From Croceibacterium_A sp035626815 (GTDB lineage: Bacteria; Pseudomonadota; Alphaproteobacteria; Sphingomonadales; Sphingomonadaceae): a stretch of 64,000 nucleotides of DNA. The notes beneath the pieces are model-generated. The model worked only from the letters and a program-made list of their open reading frames with translations. It was not told where the DNA came from and did not search any database. A program made the translations under genes and the position numbers. The stretch covers positions 62,001-126,000 of the forward strand of contig DASPMY010000038.1 of the NCBI GenBank assembly GCA_035626815.1, written 5' to 3'. Positions 26,834 through 40,913 of the stretch are shown piece by piece (positions within the stretch are counted from its first letter, which is position 1; every line of letters begins with the position of its first letter).

Positions 26834-28201
26834 TCAGCCGGCCTGGGGGAGCGCCGCTTTCGCCTCGTAACGCTTGAACGTCGCCCTGCGCGGCACCGCC
26901 TCGGTCCGCTTGACGTAGCTCCACAGCGCGCACTGCAGCCCGACCAGCATGAAGATGAACGGCTGGTAGGCGATGCCGACGAACGCCGCGCCGACGAGAT
27001 AGACCAGCTGCGCCTGCTGCAGCGCTGTCGCCAGGCCCCATTGCCAGCTGGCCTTGCCGTCCTCGCGTTTGGCGAAGCGCCAGCGGATGCGCTCCATCTG
27101 CCACACCCCGAGGCCTTGCAGCCAGAGCCACAGGAACAGCCCGGGCCAGCCCTGCTCGCCGAGCATCTCGAAGTACGACGAGTGATAGGCGCGGGCCTTG
27201 TCGGTCACCTCGCGGTGCTCGATCGACTGGTTGTTCGGATCGCCGGTGGTCTTGCTGGTCTGGTAGGTGAAGCTGTTGCCGAGATAGGCGTCGAAGCCGC
27301 CCCCCCACGGGTTGGCGCGCACGTAGTCGAGGGTCCATTTCCACACCTCGACGCGGGTCGAGGCGCTTTCGTCGCCCTGGTACTGGGTGATCGTGCTCAT
27401 CCGCTGGACGTAGCTCTGCGGCAGGAACGGGATCGCCGCGAGCAGCGCCAGCCCGGCGAGCCCGGCATAGACGAAGCGATAGCGGACCGAGCGCAGCAGC
27501 AGCGAGCCGAGCACGGCGATGGCGACGAGGCCGGTGCGCGCCGCGGTGCCGACCGGGATCAGCAACGCGGCGAAGATCAGTCCGCCGGCAAAGGTGCTGA
27601 CCCGCCAGTCGGGCTTGAAGATCGTCCCGTGCCGGGCCAGCCACAGCACCAGCGGGATCGTGGCGATGGCCGCGGTCGACAGGATCGAGCCTTCGTACAG
27701 CCCCGAATCCTCGCGCACCAGCAGCGCCAGCGTGCCGTAACCACCGCCGCCGAGCACGGTCTTGATGCCGCCGTTGATGATGATGGTGCCGATCGACAGC
27801 ACCATGATCAGCGCCGCGGCTTCGATCCTCAGCCGCGTGCGCAGCGTCAGCGGCAGGAACGCGGCGAACACCAGCGCCTTCCACACCCAGTTCCATTTGG
27901 TCCACGCGGCCTCGGGGAACGCCGCGCCGAGCGTGGTCACGCCGCAATAGGCGAACAGCGCCAGGATCAGCGCCTGGCGCAGCGAGAAGCGGCTGCCGCG
28001 CTTGCTGTCGAGGAACAGGTAGCCGGCGAACGCGGCGGCGAACGCGATCAGCGACACCGGCAGCGACTGGATCGGCCCCCAGCCGATCTTCTGCGGCGAG
28101 ACCACGTCGATGTAGATGTAGGCCAACACCCAGAAGAACGGGCGTTTGAGGCCGAGCGCCAGCAGAAGGCCGATGAAGCCGATCAGCGCGACGTCAAGCA
28201 T
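26834..28201 (-). CDS. Putative O-glycosylation ligase, exosortase-A (XrtA) system-associated
   Basis: A 455-residue membrane protein with about ten hydrophobic segments. The start (ALGLKRPFFWVLAYIYIDVVSPQ), RTGLVAIAVLGSLLLRSV in the middle and the large periplasmic loop (EVWKWTLDYVRANPWGGGF, HSSYFEMLGEQGWPGLFLW) fit the O-antigen-ligase-like family tied to XrtA/PEP-CTERM loci (TIGR03097). It would transfer a lipid-linked glycan to protein or another acceptor at the outer face of the inner membrane. No exosortase gene is in the window. A 57-residue gene upstream overlaps its start. Convergent with phaZ (stops adjacent). Confidence 0.88.
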   Translation of the reverse strand: MLDVALIGFIGLLLALGLKRPFFWVLAYIYIDVVSPQKIGWGPIQSLPVSLIAFAAAFAGYLFLDSKRGSRFSLRQALILALFAYCGVTTLGAAFPEAAWTKWNWVWKALVFAAFLPLTLRTRLRIEAAALIMVLSIGTIIINGGIKTVLGGGGYGTLALLVREDSGLYEGSILSTAAIATIPLVLWLARHGTIFKPDWRVSTFAGGLIFAALLIPVGTAARTGLVAIAVLGSLLLRSVRYRFVYAGLAGLALLAAIPFLPQSYVQRMSTITQYQGDESASTRVEVWKWTLDYVRANPWGGGFDAYLGNSFTYQTSKTTGDPNNQSIEHREVTDKARAYHSSYFEMLGEQGWPGLFLWLWLQGLGVWQMERIRWRFAKREDGKASWQWGLATALQQAQLVYLVGAAFVGIAYQPFIFMLVGLQCALWSYVKRTEAVPRRATFKRYEAKAALPQAG

Positions 28202-28367
28202 CGCGCGGCTCCTCGCCGGCCTCGCCCGTCCCGTCCCTCGCCCACGGCCGCGCCGGCGGCGCCGACACGGCGGCCTCGTCGGCGTCGAGGTCGGGCCGGA
28301 ACAGCAGCCGCCACAGCGCGGCGGCGATCAGCCCGTGGGTCAGCGCAAGGGTGAAATAGTCGATCAA
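28194..28367 (-). CDS. 57-residue small membrane protein overlapping the ligase start
   Basis: A TTG at 28367 with AGGA seven bases upstream opens a 57-codon frame (LIDYFTLALTHGLIAAALWR then LLFRPDLDADEAA...). The N-terminus would be one membrane helix (residues ~4-24); the rest is a Pro/Ala-rich, charged tail. Its stop lies inside the first codons of the ligase gene (8-bp overlap), suggesting translational coupling. Gene finders may miss it because of the TTG start and size. I know no function for it; being coupled to an XrtA-type ligase it may be a small subunit. Confidence 0.55.
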   Translation of the reverse strand: MIDYFTLALTHGLIAAALWRLLFRPDLDADEAAVSAPPARPWARDGTGEAGEEPRDA

Positions 28368-28452
28368 GCCGGTGTCCTGCCGCGCGGATGCGAGGCTCTA
28401 GCTCGGGCGCGGTTGACGCGCCGTTAAGTTTGTCGTGGCAGGCAATTCGGCG

Positions 28453-29679
28453 ATGCGCGTGCTCCACGTCCTCGATCATTCGCTGCCGCTGCACAGCGGC
28501 TACGCCTTCCGCACGCGCGCGATCATGAAGGCGCAGCTGGCCGACGGGCTCGCGGTGCGCGGGATCACCGGCCTCCGGCACCGCGCCGAGGGGCCGGCCA
28601 TCGAGACCATCGACGGGCTGACCTTCGACCGCACCGCCGGATCGGTCGCCGGGCCACCGGCGATCCGCGAATGGCGCGAGATGGCGCTGCTCGCCGAGTC
28701 GGTGTCGGAGCTGGTCGAGGACTGGCGGCCCGACGTGCTCCACGCCCATTCCCCGGCGCTGTGCGGCCTCGCCGCGCTGCGCGCCGCGCGCCGCCACGGC
28801 GTGCCGGTGGTCTACGAGATCCGCGCCTTCTGGGAGGACGCCGCGGTCGGCAACGGCACCGGGCGCGAGAACTCGCTGCGATACCGCCTGACCCGCCGGC
28901 TCGAGAACCGCGTCGTGGCCGGCGCCGATACGGTGGTGACGATCTGCCAGGGCTTGCGCGACGACCTCCTCGCCCGGGGCTTCGCGCCCGACAAGATCGG
29001 CGTGATGCCCAACGGCGTCGACCTGACGCTGTTCGGCCGGCCGCTGCCGCGCGACCGCGCGCTGGCCGCGGCGCTCGATCTCGGGGATGGGCCGGTGATC
29101 GGCTTCATCGGCAGCTTCTACGACTACGAGGGGCTCGACGCGCTGATCGCGGCGATGCCGCTGCTGCTGGCCGCGCAGCCCGAGGCGCGGTTGCTGCTGG
29201 TCGGCGGCGGGCCGATGGCCGACGATGTCCGCCGCCGCGCCGAAGCCTCGAGCGCGGCGCACGCGATCCGCCTGGTGGGGCGCGTGCCGCACGGCGAGGT
29301 CGAGCGCTACTATTCGCTGTGCGACGTCATGGCCTACCCGCGCAAGGCCGGCCGCCTGACCGAGCTGGTCACCCCGCTCAAGCCGATCGAGGCGATGGCG
29401 CAAGGCAAGCTGGTCGCCGCCTCGGCGGTCGGCGGGCACCGCGAGTTAATCACCGACGGCGTCACTGGCACGCTGTTCGCGCCCGGCGACGCCGCCGATT
29501 GCGCCCGCGCGCTCGCGGCGCTGCTGGCCGCCCGCGACGGCTGGCCGGCGATGCGCGCCGCCGCCCGCGAGCATGTCTCGAAACGGCACGACTGGGCCGC
29601 CAACGCGCGTCGTTATCGGGCCGTTTACCAAGCGCTGCTAGACGGTGGCACCAGCCGCGGGCTTCCGGCCGCGGCGTAA
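28453..29679 (+). CDS. GT4 glycosyltransferase, exosortase-A system-associated
   Basis: A 408-residue family GT4 glycosyltransferase. Its N-terminus, MRVLHVLDHSLPLHSGYAFR, matches the XrtA-associated group (TIGR04063) better than other GT4 enzymes. The donor-binding half has GVMPNGVDLTLF, IGFIGSFYDYEGLD and EAMAQGKLVAASAVGGHREL, with the E(x7)E element in KPIEAMAQGK. It would add a sugar to a lipid-linked intermediate in the cytoplasm. ATG 28453 is preferred; a GTG 18 bp upstream is possible. Divergent from the ligase pair (85-bp gap to the small gene). Confidence 0.88.
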   Translation: MRVLHVLDHSLPLHSGYAFRTRAIMKAQLADGLAVRGITGLRHRAEGPAIETIDGLTFDRTAGSVAGPPAIREWREMALLAESVSELVEDWRPDVLHAHSPALCGLAALRAARRHGVPVVYEIRAFWEDAAVGNGTGRENSLRYRLTRRLENRVVAGADTVVTICQGLRDDLLARGFAPDKIGVMPNGVDLTLFGRPLPRDRALAAALDLGDGPVIGFIGSFYDYEGLDALIAAMPLLLAAQPEARLLLVGGGPMADDVRRRAEASSAAHAIRLVGRVPHGEVERYYSLCDVMAYPRKAGRLTELVTPLKPIEAMAQGKLVAASAVGGHRELITDGVTGTLFAPGDAADCARALAALLAARDGWPAMRAAAREHVSKRHDWAANARRYRAVYQALLDGGTSRGLPAAA

Positions 29680-29702
29680 CGGCAGGCGTGAGCAGAGGCA
29701 CA

Positions 29703-31400
29703 GTGGCGACGATAGCTTTCGACAGCACCGGTGCGCGGCAGGCCGCCAGGCAGCCGGTCAGCGCGCATCCCGCGTTCCCGGCCATCGTGGCGCTGTGGTT
29801 CGCCGCGCTGCTCGGGCTCGGCAGCCTGGTGCTGCCCGGCGTCCTGCTCGAACGCGCGCTGGTCGCCACCGGGGTCTCGTCGCTGATACCGGCGGCCGGC
29901 CCGCCGCTCGGGTTTACCGCGCGTGGCCTGATCGCGCTCGCCGCCGCGGTGATGGGCGCGTTGACCGGGCTGGCCATCGCCCGCCGAGTCGCCCGCGCCC
30001 AGGCCGACGAGCCCGCGCCGCGCTTTTCCAGCGCCACCGGCGGTGTCCGTCGCCCGATCAGCGTCCATGACGAGCTCGGCGGCGAAGGCGTGGTCAACGG
30101 CCGCGGCCTGCCGGTCACGCGCCGCCGCGCGCTGGCAATCACCGAGGACGACCGCCCGAGCGACTTCCTCTACACCGCGCCGCTGCCCGGCGAGGTCCCT
30201 GCCGACGCCGATTCGGCCCCGGCATCGCGGCTCACTCCGTATATGGCCGACGACGAGCCGCTGGAGCTGCACGAGACGGTCGACGAGCCGGCCGCGAGCG
30301 AGGCTTCCGCGCTACCCGAAGCGGATGCCGCCGACACCCTTACCGAGGACGACCCGATGATCGAGAGGCAGGAATTCCGGCGGCTGCCCGAAATCGCCGA
30401 CGACGAGCCGATGGCGGACGACGCGGCCCCCGAACCGGACGAAATTGAGGACGCCGGGCCGGAGCCGCTGCCGTTCACCGCGCCGTCGCTGTCCCGGAGG
30501 CTCGACCATCATCTCGGCGCACCGCCGTGGCAACCGCTCGATATCGCCGCTGACGAGGAGGACGACGACGAGGCCGAGTCCACGGCGGAGCCGGTACCGG
30601 CGCCCGAAGCCGTCACCGAGCCGGCCGAGGGACGCGCCGACTGGGCCAACGCCGAACCCGACGCGCTCGGCCTCGTCCAGCTGGTTCAGCGCCTCGGCAG
30701 CTCGCTCGAGCGCCGCCGCGCCTGGCTCGCCGAGCGCCCCGCCGTAGCCGATGCGCCGGCGCCGGCCGTGCCGCAGGAGTTCGAAGCGGCTCCGGCGGAG
30801 GAAGCGGCGCAGGCGATGGCGCAGTACTTCGGCCGATCGGAGACGCCGCCGGCCTCCCCCGTCGCGCCGGCCGAGCCGCCCGCATCGGAGCACGCCGAGA
30901 GGGCTTCGCCTGGCCCGCCGCTGCTGCGGCCGCTGGCGGTGGTGGAGGACGACGACGATCACGACGATTCGTTGGCGGACTTCTCGCTCCCGCTGCGGCG
31001 CCCGGTTGCGCTCGCGCCGGTCGCGGCCGAGCCGCAAGCCGACGCGGCCGATGCCGAGCCCGAGGACGAGGCTAGCCACGGCGACGCCGGCTACAGCTCG
31101 TTGCTGGCGATGGGCAATCCGTTCGCCGCCGCCAGGACCGAGTTCGTCCGCATCGACGAGCCCGAGGCCGAGGCCGACGCGGTCGAACCGACTGTGGTGT
31201 TCCCGGGCAGCGACGCTGCCGCGCCGGCGTTCGTCGCACCCGTCTCCGCTCGGACGATGCCGGCGCCGGCCGCGGGCTACCGGCTGTTCGACCCACCCGG
31301 CAATTCGCCGACGCTGGCCGCGGCGCGGCCCACCGCCGACACCGACGCCGCGCTGCGCGCCGCCTTGGCGACGCTTCAGCGGATGAGCGGAGCCGCCTGA
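29703..31400 (+). CDS. Hypothetical protein: two membrane helices and a long acidic disordered tail
   Basis: A 565-residue protein (starting at GTG 29703 with AGAGG close upstream; GTG 29688 is also possible). Two hydrophobic segments are at about residues 24-46 and 66-86 (LIALAAAVMGALTGLAIARR), then ~470 residues rich in Glu, Asp, Pro and Ala with blocks such as ADEEDDDEAEST and VVEDDDDHDDSLADF. A few short ordered islands recur (PLEL, FRRLPEI, PSLSRRLDHHLGAPPWQPLD). The overall shape, a membrane-anchored, negatively charged cytoplasmic tail, is that of a scaffold, but I do not recognise the family. It follows the XrtA-associated glycosyltransferase by ~23 bp and probably shares its transcript. 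Confidence 0.7.
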   Translation: MATIAFDSTGARQAARQPVSAHPAFPAIVALWFAALLGLGSLVLPGVLLERALVATGVSSLIPAAGPPLGFTARGLIALAAAVMGALTGLAIARRVARAQADEPAPRFSSATGGVRRPISVHDELGGEGVVNGRGLPVTRRRALAITEDDRPSDFLYTAPLPGEVPADADSAPASRLTPYMADDEPLELHETVDEPAASEASALPEADAADTLTEDDPMIERQEFRRLPEIADDEPMADDAAPEPDEIEDAGPEPLPFTAPSLSRRLDHHLGAPPWQPLDIAADEEDDDEAESTAEPVPAPEAVTEPAEGRADWANAEPDALGLVQLVQRLGSSLERRRAWLAERPAVADAPAPAVPQEFEAAPAEEAAQAMAQYFGRSETPPASPVAPAEPPASEHAERASPGPPLLRPLAVVEDDDDHDDSLADFSLPLRRPVALAPVAAEPQADAADAEPEDEASHGDAGYSSLLAMGNPFAAARTEFVRIDEPEAEADAVEPTVVFPGSDAAAPAFVAPVSARTMPAPAAGYRLFDPPGNSPTLAAARPTADTDAALRAALATLQRMSGAA

Positions 31401-31403
31401 CGT

Positions 31404-31437
31404 AAAATTGCTCTATCACTGCCGAATGCGCAATTTT
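31404..31437. other. AT-rich inverted repeat after the hypothetical gene
   Basis: AAAATTGC and GCAATTTT around 18 nt, 3 bp after the stop at 31400 and ~160 bp before gltB. The loop is large for a terminator, but the arms are AT-rich, unlike the surroundings, and may be a terminator or a regulator site for gltBD. Confidence 0.35.
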
Positions 31438-31594
31438 GTGGCGCTGCGCGGCGAACCTTGCCAAATCTGTTTCCTGTCGCCATGGGGAAGCCTCGCGACA
31501 AATTGAGGCACCCAGTGCCGGGTGATTCGCGCTTGGTTGCCGGGTCGCTCCGGTGCCTGGGCTCGCTTCGCCCCGACCGGAAACAGGATTGCGA

Positions 31595-36256
<4,662 letters not shown>

Positions 36257-36266
36257 GAATCAGGAA

Positions 36267-37703
<1,437 letters not shown>

Positions 37704-37705
37704 AT

Positions 37706-37724
37706 CCTCCCCGGCGCGGGGAGG
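37706..37724. terminator. Hairpin between gltD and the MarR gene
   Basis: CCTCCCC-GGCGC-GGGGAGG, a 7-bp perfect stem, 2 bp after the gltD stop and 3 bp before the marR stop (convergent genes). ACTTA follows; the U-run is weak. Likely acts for both strands. Confidence 0.55.
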
Positions 37725-37727
37725 GAC

Positions 37728-38195
37728 TTAGTTGTCCAGCGCCGCGATCGCCCGGTCGAGCAGACCCAGCAGCGCGATCATGTCGCGCTGGCCGAGCGCG
37801 TCGCGGATGTCGCGCTCCTCCCGGTCGACCGCGGCGAACAGCGCCCGCATCGTCCGCTCGCCCGCCGGGGTCAGCGAGACGGCGTAGCGCCGCCGGTCGT
37901 TCTCGACCCGGCCGCGCTTGACGAGGTCGCGCTGCTCGAGACAGTCGACGATGCCGACGAGCGCCGACTTGTTGAGCCCGGCGCGGCCCGCCAGCGCGGT
38001 CTGCGAGCTGCCCGGGTTGGCGGCGAGCAGCGCCAGGACCGTCAGCGAGCCGGTCGGCAGCCCGTGCGGCGCGGATGCGGCGATCGAGCGCGCCGCCAGC
38101 GCGTTGCGCAGCAGCCGCACCCGCGGGCCGACCGATCCTTCGAGCATGCCCCAGTCGAGTGCCTTGGCCATCTGCGGGGGCTCGCACTCATCCAT
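37728..38195 (-). CDS. MarR family transcriptional regulator
   Basis: A 155-residue winged-helix repressor/activator. The helix-turn-helix region is SSQTALAGRAGLNKSALVGIVDCLEQRDLVKRGR and the wing carries ENDRRRYAVSLTPAGE, both typical of MarR. Members respond to phenolic or other small ligands. ATG 38195 is favoured because a 17-bp inverted repeat at 38208-38224, its likely operator, covers an alternative TTG start at 38222. The gene is convergent with gltD and its neighbour on the same strand upstream is ung, 58 bp from this start; no target gene other than itself is obvious. Confidence 0.88.
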   Translation of the reverse strand: MDECEPPQMAKALDWGMLEGSVGPRVRLLRNALAARSIAASAPHGLPTGSLTVLALLAANPGSSQTALAGRAGLNKSALVGIVDCLEQRDLVKRGRVENDRRRYAVSLTPAGERTMRALFAAVDREERDIRDALGQRDMIALLGLLDRAIAALDN

Positions 38196-38207
38196 TGGCT
38201 TTGCAAC

Positions 38208-38224
38208 GGTTGATCCGGTCAACC
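38208..38224. promoter_or_regulatory. Inverted repeat, probable MarR operator
   Basis: GGTTGA-TCCGG-TCAACC: 6-bp arms around 5 bp, directly upstream of the MarR ATG. Size and spacing suit a MarR dimer. Autorepression is the family habit; the link is inference. Confidence 0.55.
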
Positions 38225-38252
38225 AATCGCCCGCGCCCCTGCGGGAGCGCCA

Positions 38253-38930
38253 TTACCAGGCGATCGCGCCGCGTCCGTGCGCCTCGAGGAAGGCGTTCGC
38301 CCGGCTGAACGGCTTCGAGCCGAAGAACCCCGCATGCGCCGAGAGCGGGCTCGGGTGCGGCGAGGCCAGCACCAGGTGCCGGGTGCCCGGGCCGAGCTCG
38401 GGCACTTTCGCCGCCTTGGCGCGCGCATGGTTGCCCCACAGGATGAACACGCTCGGCGGCTCGCGCTGCGCCACCGCCGCCACGGCCGCGTCGGTGATCG
38501 CTTCCCAGCCCTTGCCGGCATGGCTCCCCGCGCGCCCCGCTTCGACCGTCAGGCAGGTGTTGAGCAGCAGCACGCCCTGCCGCGCCCAGTGCTCGAGGTT
38601 GCCGTGCGCCCGGCGCGGGATGCCGAGGTCGCTTTCGAGCTCCTTGTAGATGTTGACCAGCGACGGCGGGGTCGCGATCCCCTCCGGCACCGAGAAGCAC
38701 AGACCGTGCGCCTGGCCCGCCCCGTGGTACGGGTCCTGCCCGAGGATCACCACTTTGACCTGGTCGAGCGGGGTCAGCTCGAGCGCGCGCAGCCGCTGGC
38801 CGCGCGGCGGATAGACCGCCTTGCCCGCGGCCTCCTCGCGCGTCAGCCACCCGCCCAGGCGTCGCGCCTCGGGGCTATGCAGCGCCGGCTCCAGCGCCGC
38901 GCGCCAGCTTGCGGGGACGGCTTCGCTCAT
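38253..38930 (-). CDS. ung: Uracil-DNA glycosylase
   Basis: A 225-residue family 1 UDG that removes uracil from DNA in base-excision repair. The water-activating motif is VVILGQDPYHGAGQAHGLCFSV (GQDPYH) near residue 65 and the DNA-intercalating loop is ASPHPSPLSAHAGF (HPSPLS) near 190. Both catalytic residues (Asp, His) are kept. The start ATG 38930 gives the usual length; the frame extends upstream in the divergent gap but without an SD. Confidence 0.95.
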   Translation of the reverse strand: MSEAVPASWRAALEPALHSPEARRLGGWLTREEAAGKAVYPPRGQRLRALELTPLDQVKVVILGQDPYHGAGQAHGLCFSVPEGIATPPSLVNIYKELESDLGIPRRAHGNLEHWARQGVLLLNTCLTVEAGRAGSHAGKGWEAITDAAVAAVAQREPPSVFILWGNHARAKAAKVPELGPGTRHLVLASPHPSPLSAHAGFFGSKPFSRANAFLEAHGRGAIAW

Positions 38931-39010
38931 CCCCCACGTCCTATGCCCGGCCGCCGAGCCTCGCCACCGCCTCTTTCCCTCTATCCCCAATGGCCCTAAG
39001 GCTCGGGGCA

Positions 39011-39628
39011 ATGGCAGTGCATTTCCACGAAGAAGACTTGCCCGCCGGCATGCTCGCCCCCGGGCCGGTCGCCGTCGATACCGAGACGATGGGCCTCGTC
39101 ACGCCGCGCGACCGCTTGTGCGTGGTGCAGATCGCCGACGGCCAGGGTGACGAGCACCTCGTCCGCTTCGCCGTCGGCAGCCGCTACGACGCGCCCAACC
39201 TCACGGCGGTGCTGGCCGATCCGGCGCGGGTCAAGCTGTACCACTTCGCCCGCTTCGACCTCGCCGCGCTCGAGTATTATCTCGGCGTCGTCGCCGCGCC
39301 GGTGTTCTGCACCAAGATCGCCAGCAAGCTGACGCGAACCTACACCGACCGCCACGGCCTCAAGCAACTGGTCGGCGAGCTGCTCGGCGAGGACATCTCC
39401 AAGCAGCAGCAGTCGAGCGACTGGGGCGCGCCCGAGCTCAACGACGCGCAGCGCGAATACGCCGCCTCCGACGTGCGCTACCTCCACCGCCTCGCCGCAG
39501 TGTTCGAGCAGCGGCTGGCGCGCGAAGGGCGCACCGCGATCGCCCAGGCGTGCTTCGACTTCCTGCCGACCCGCGCGCGGCTCGACATCGCCGGCTGGGC
39601 CGACCGCGACATCTTCACCCACGACTGA
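39011..39628 (+). CDS. rnd: Ribonuclease D (3'-5' exonuclease domain only)
   Basis: A 205-residue DEDDy exonuclease: VAVDTETMGL (Exo I, Asp/Glu), YHFARFDLAAL (Exo II), and the Exo III box YAASDVRYLHRL (Tyr/Asp) are present. It lacks the C-terminal HRDC domains of E. coli RNase D, which is normal for alphaproteobacteria. It trims 3' ends of tRNA and other small RNAs. It is divergent from ung (80 bp) and heads a rnd-lptC-lptA run. Confidence 0.9.
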   Translation: MAVHFHEEDLPAGMLAPGPVAVDTETMGLVTPRDRLCVVQIADGQGDEHLVRFAVGSRYDAPNLTAVLADPARVKLYHFARFDLAALEYYLGVVAAPVFCTKIASKLTRTYTDRHGLKQLVGELLGEDISKQQQSSDWGAPELNDAQREYAASDVRYLHRLAAVFEQRLAREGRTAIAQACFDFLPTRARLDIAGWADRDIFTHD

Positions 39629-39647
39629 CGGGCGCACGAGCAAGGCG

Positions 39648-40292
39648 ATGAGCCAGCAGGCCGACCAGATCCGCGATCGCCGCCGGGCCTTCGCCGCGCC
39701 GGGCAGCCCGCTCGACCGCGCGGTCCGGCTGCTCGCGGTGGTGCTGCCGGCGCTGGTCGGCGCGGTCGCCGCGACCATGCTGATTGCGCCGCTCAGCCCG
39801 CGCGGCGAGGTCAGCTTCCTGCTCGACCGCAACAAGGTCGCCACCGCCGAGGACCGCCTGCGCGTCGACAACGCGATGTACCGCGGCGAGGACAAGCGCG
39901 GGCGGCCGTTCTCGCTGTCCGCCGGCGAAGCGGTCCAGGCCAGCGCCAGTGTCCCAGTCGTGCGGATGCAAGACCTGACCGCGCGGATGCTGCTCAGCGA
40001 AGGGCCGGCGGTGCTCAATGCCCCCGCCGGCCGCTACGCCATCGACGACCAGCGGGTGATGGTCGACGGCGTGGTCAGCTTCGTCGCTGCCGACGGCTAC
40101 CGGATGACGGCACGCAACGTGGCGATCGACCTGCCCGGCCGCAGCCTCGTCGGCGCCGGCCGCGTCGAGGGTGCGGTGCCGGCCGGCACTTTCTCCGCCG
40201 ACACCATCCGCGCCGACCTCGACGCGCGCACGCTGACGCTCGCCGGCAATGCCCGGCTGAATATGGTCCCCGGCCGGCTGAGGATGCCGTGA
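39648..40292 (+). CDS. lptC: LPS export system periplasmic protein LptC
   Basis: A 214-residue bitopic protein: one N-terminal membrane helix (LLAVVLPALVGAVAATMLIAPL, residues ~25-46) and a periplasmic beta-jellyroll that receives LPS from LptBFG and hands it to LptA. The C-terminus (IDLPGRSLVGAGRVEGAVPAG) is typical of the alphaproteobacterial branch. ATG 39648 follows rnd by 19 bp. lptA follows. Confidence 0.88.
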   Translation: MSQQADQIRDRRRAFAAPGSPLDRAVRLLAVVLPALVGAVAATMLIAPLSPRGEVSFLLDRNKVATAEDRLRVDNAMYRGEDKRGRPFSLSAGEAVQASASVPVVRMQDLTARMLLSEGPAVLNAPAGRYAIDDQRVMVDGVVSFVAADGYRMTARNVAIDLPGRSLVGAGRVEGAVPAGTFSADTIRADLDARTLTLAGNARLNMVPGRLRMP

Positions 40293-40336
40293 GCATGGCT
40301 ATGCACCGATTTGCCGGAAGGATAAGGTCCGCGCCG

Positions 40337-40897
40337 ATGACCGCCCGTCGCTCCTCGCTTGGCCGCATCGCCGCCCGCTCGTTCGCCGCCGCGTTCGTCG
40401 CCGCCGCGCTCGCCGCGCTCGGCTTCTCGTCGCTCGCCGGGGCGCAGGCGATCGCGGGGTTCAACTCGAACCAGCCGGTCAACTACGCCGCCGACCGCAT
40501 CGAGCTGCAGGACCGGCAGAACCGGGTGGTGCTGTCGGGCGACGTGGTCATCACCCAGGGCGACTTGCGGCTGACCGCGGCGCGCACGACGGTGGCCTAC
40601 AGCGACGCCGGCAGCTTGCGCATCCAGCGCATCGACGCGACCGGCGGGGTCAGCGTGACCCGCGGCAACGAGGCGGCGCGCGGCTCGGCCGCGGTGTACG
40701 ACTTCAACCGCCGGGTGATCATCCTGTCGGGCGGGGTGGCGCTGCGCCGCGGCGGCGACACGCTCAACGGCGGGCGGCTGGTGATCGATCTCAACACCGG
40801 GCTGTCGAGCGTCGACGGCGGCGGTGGTGCGCCGGGCGCCACCGGCTCGCGCGGCGGACGCGTCACCGGGACCTTCAGCGTTCCCGACAGCGACTAG
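40337..40897 (+). CDS. lptA: LPS transport periplasmic protein LptA
   Basis: A 186-residue periplasmic beta-jellyroll (OstA/LptA) bridging LptC to LptD. The signal peptide is MTARRSSLGRIAARSFAAAF..., cleaved near AGAQA; the mature domain starts with FNSNQPVNYAADRIEL and VVLSGDVVITQGDLRLTA. ATG 40337 is preferred because GATAAGG precedes it at 9-base spacing and the signal peptide has normal length; GTG 40289, overlapping the lptC stop, is possible. In most relatives lptB follows, but here the next gene belongs to a polysaccharide locus. Confidence 0.88.
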   Translation: MTARRSSLGRIAARSFAAAFVAAALAALGFSSLAGAQAIAGFNSNQPVNYAADRIELQDRQNRVVLSGDVVITQGDLRLTAARTTVAYSDAGSLRIQRIDATGGVSVTRGNEAARGSAAVYDFNRRVIILSGGVALRRGGDTLNGGRLVIDLNTGLSSVDGGGGAPGATGSRGGRVTGTFSVPDSD

Positions 40898-40913
40898 GCC
40901 CGGCGGCACGGCG

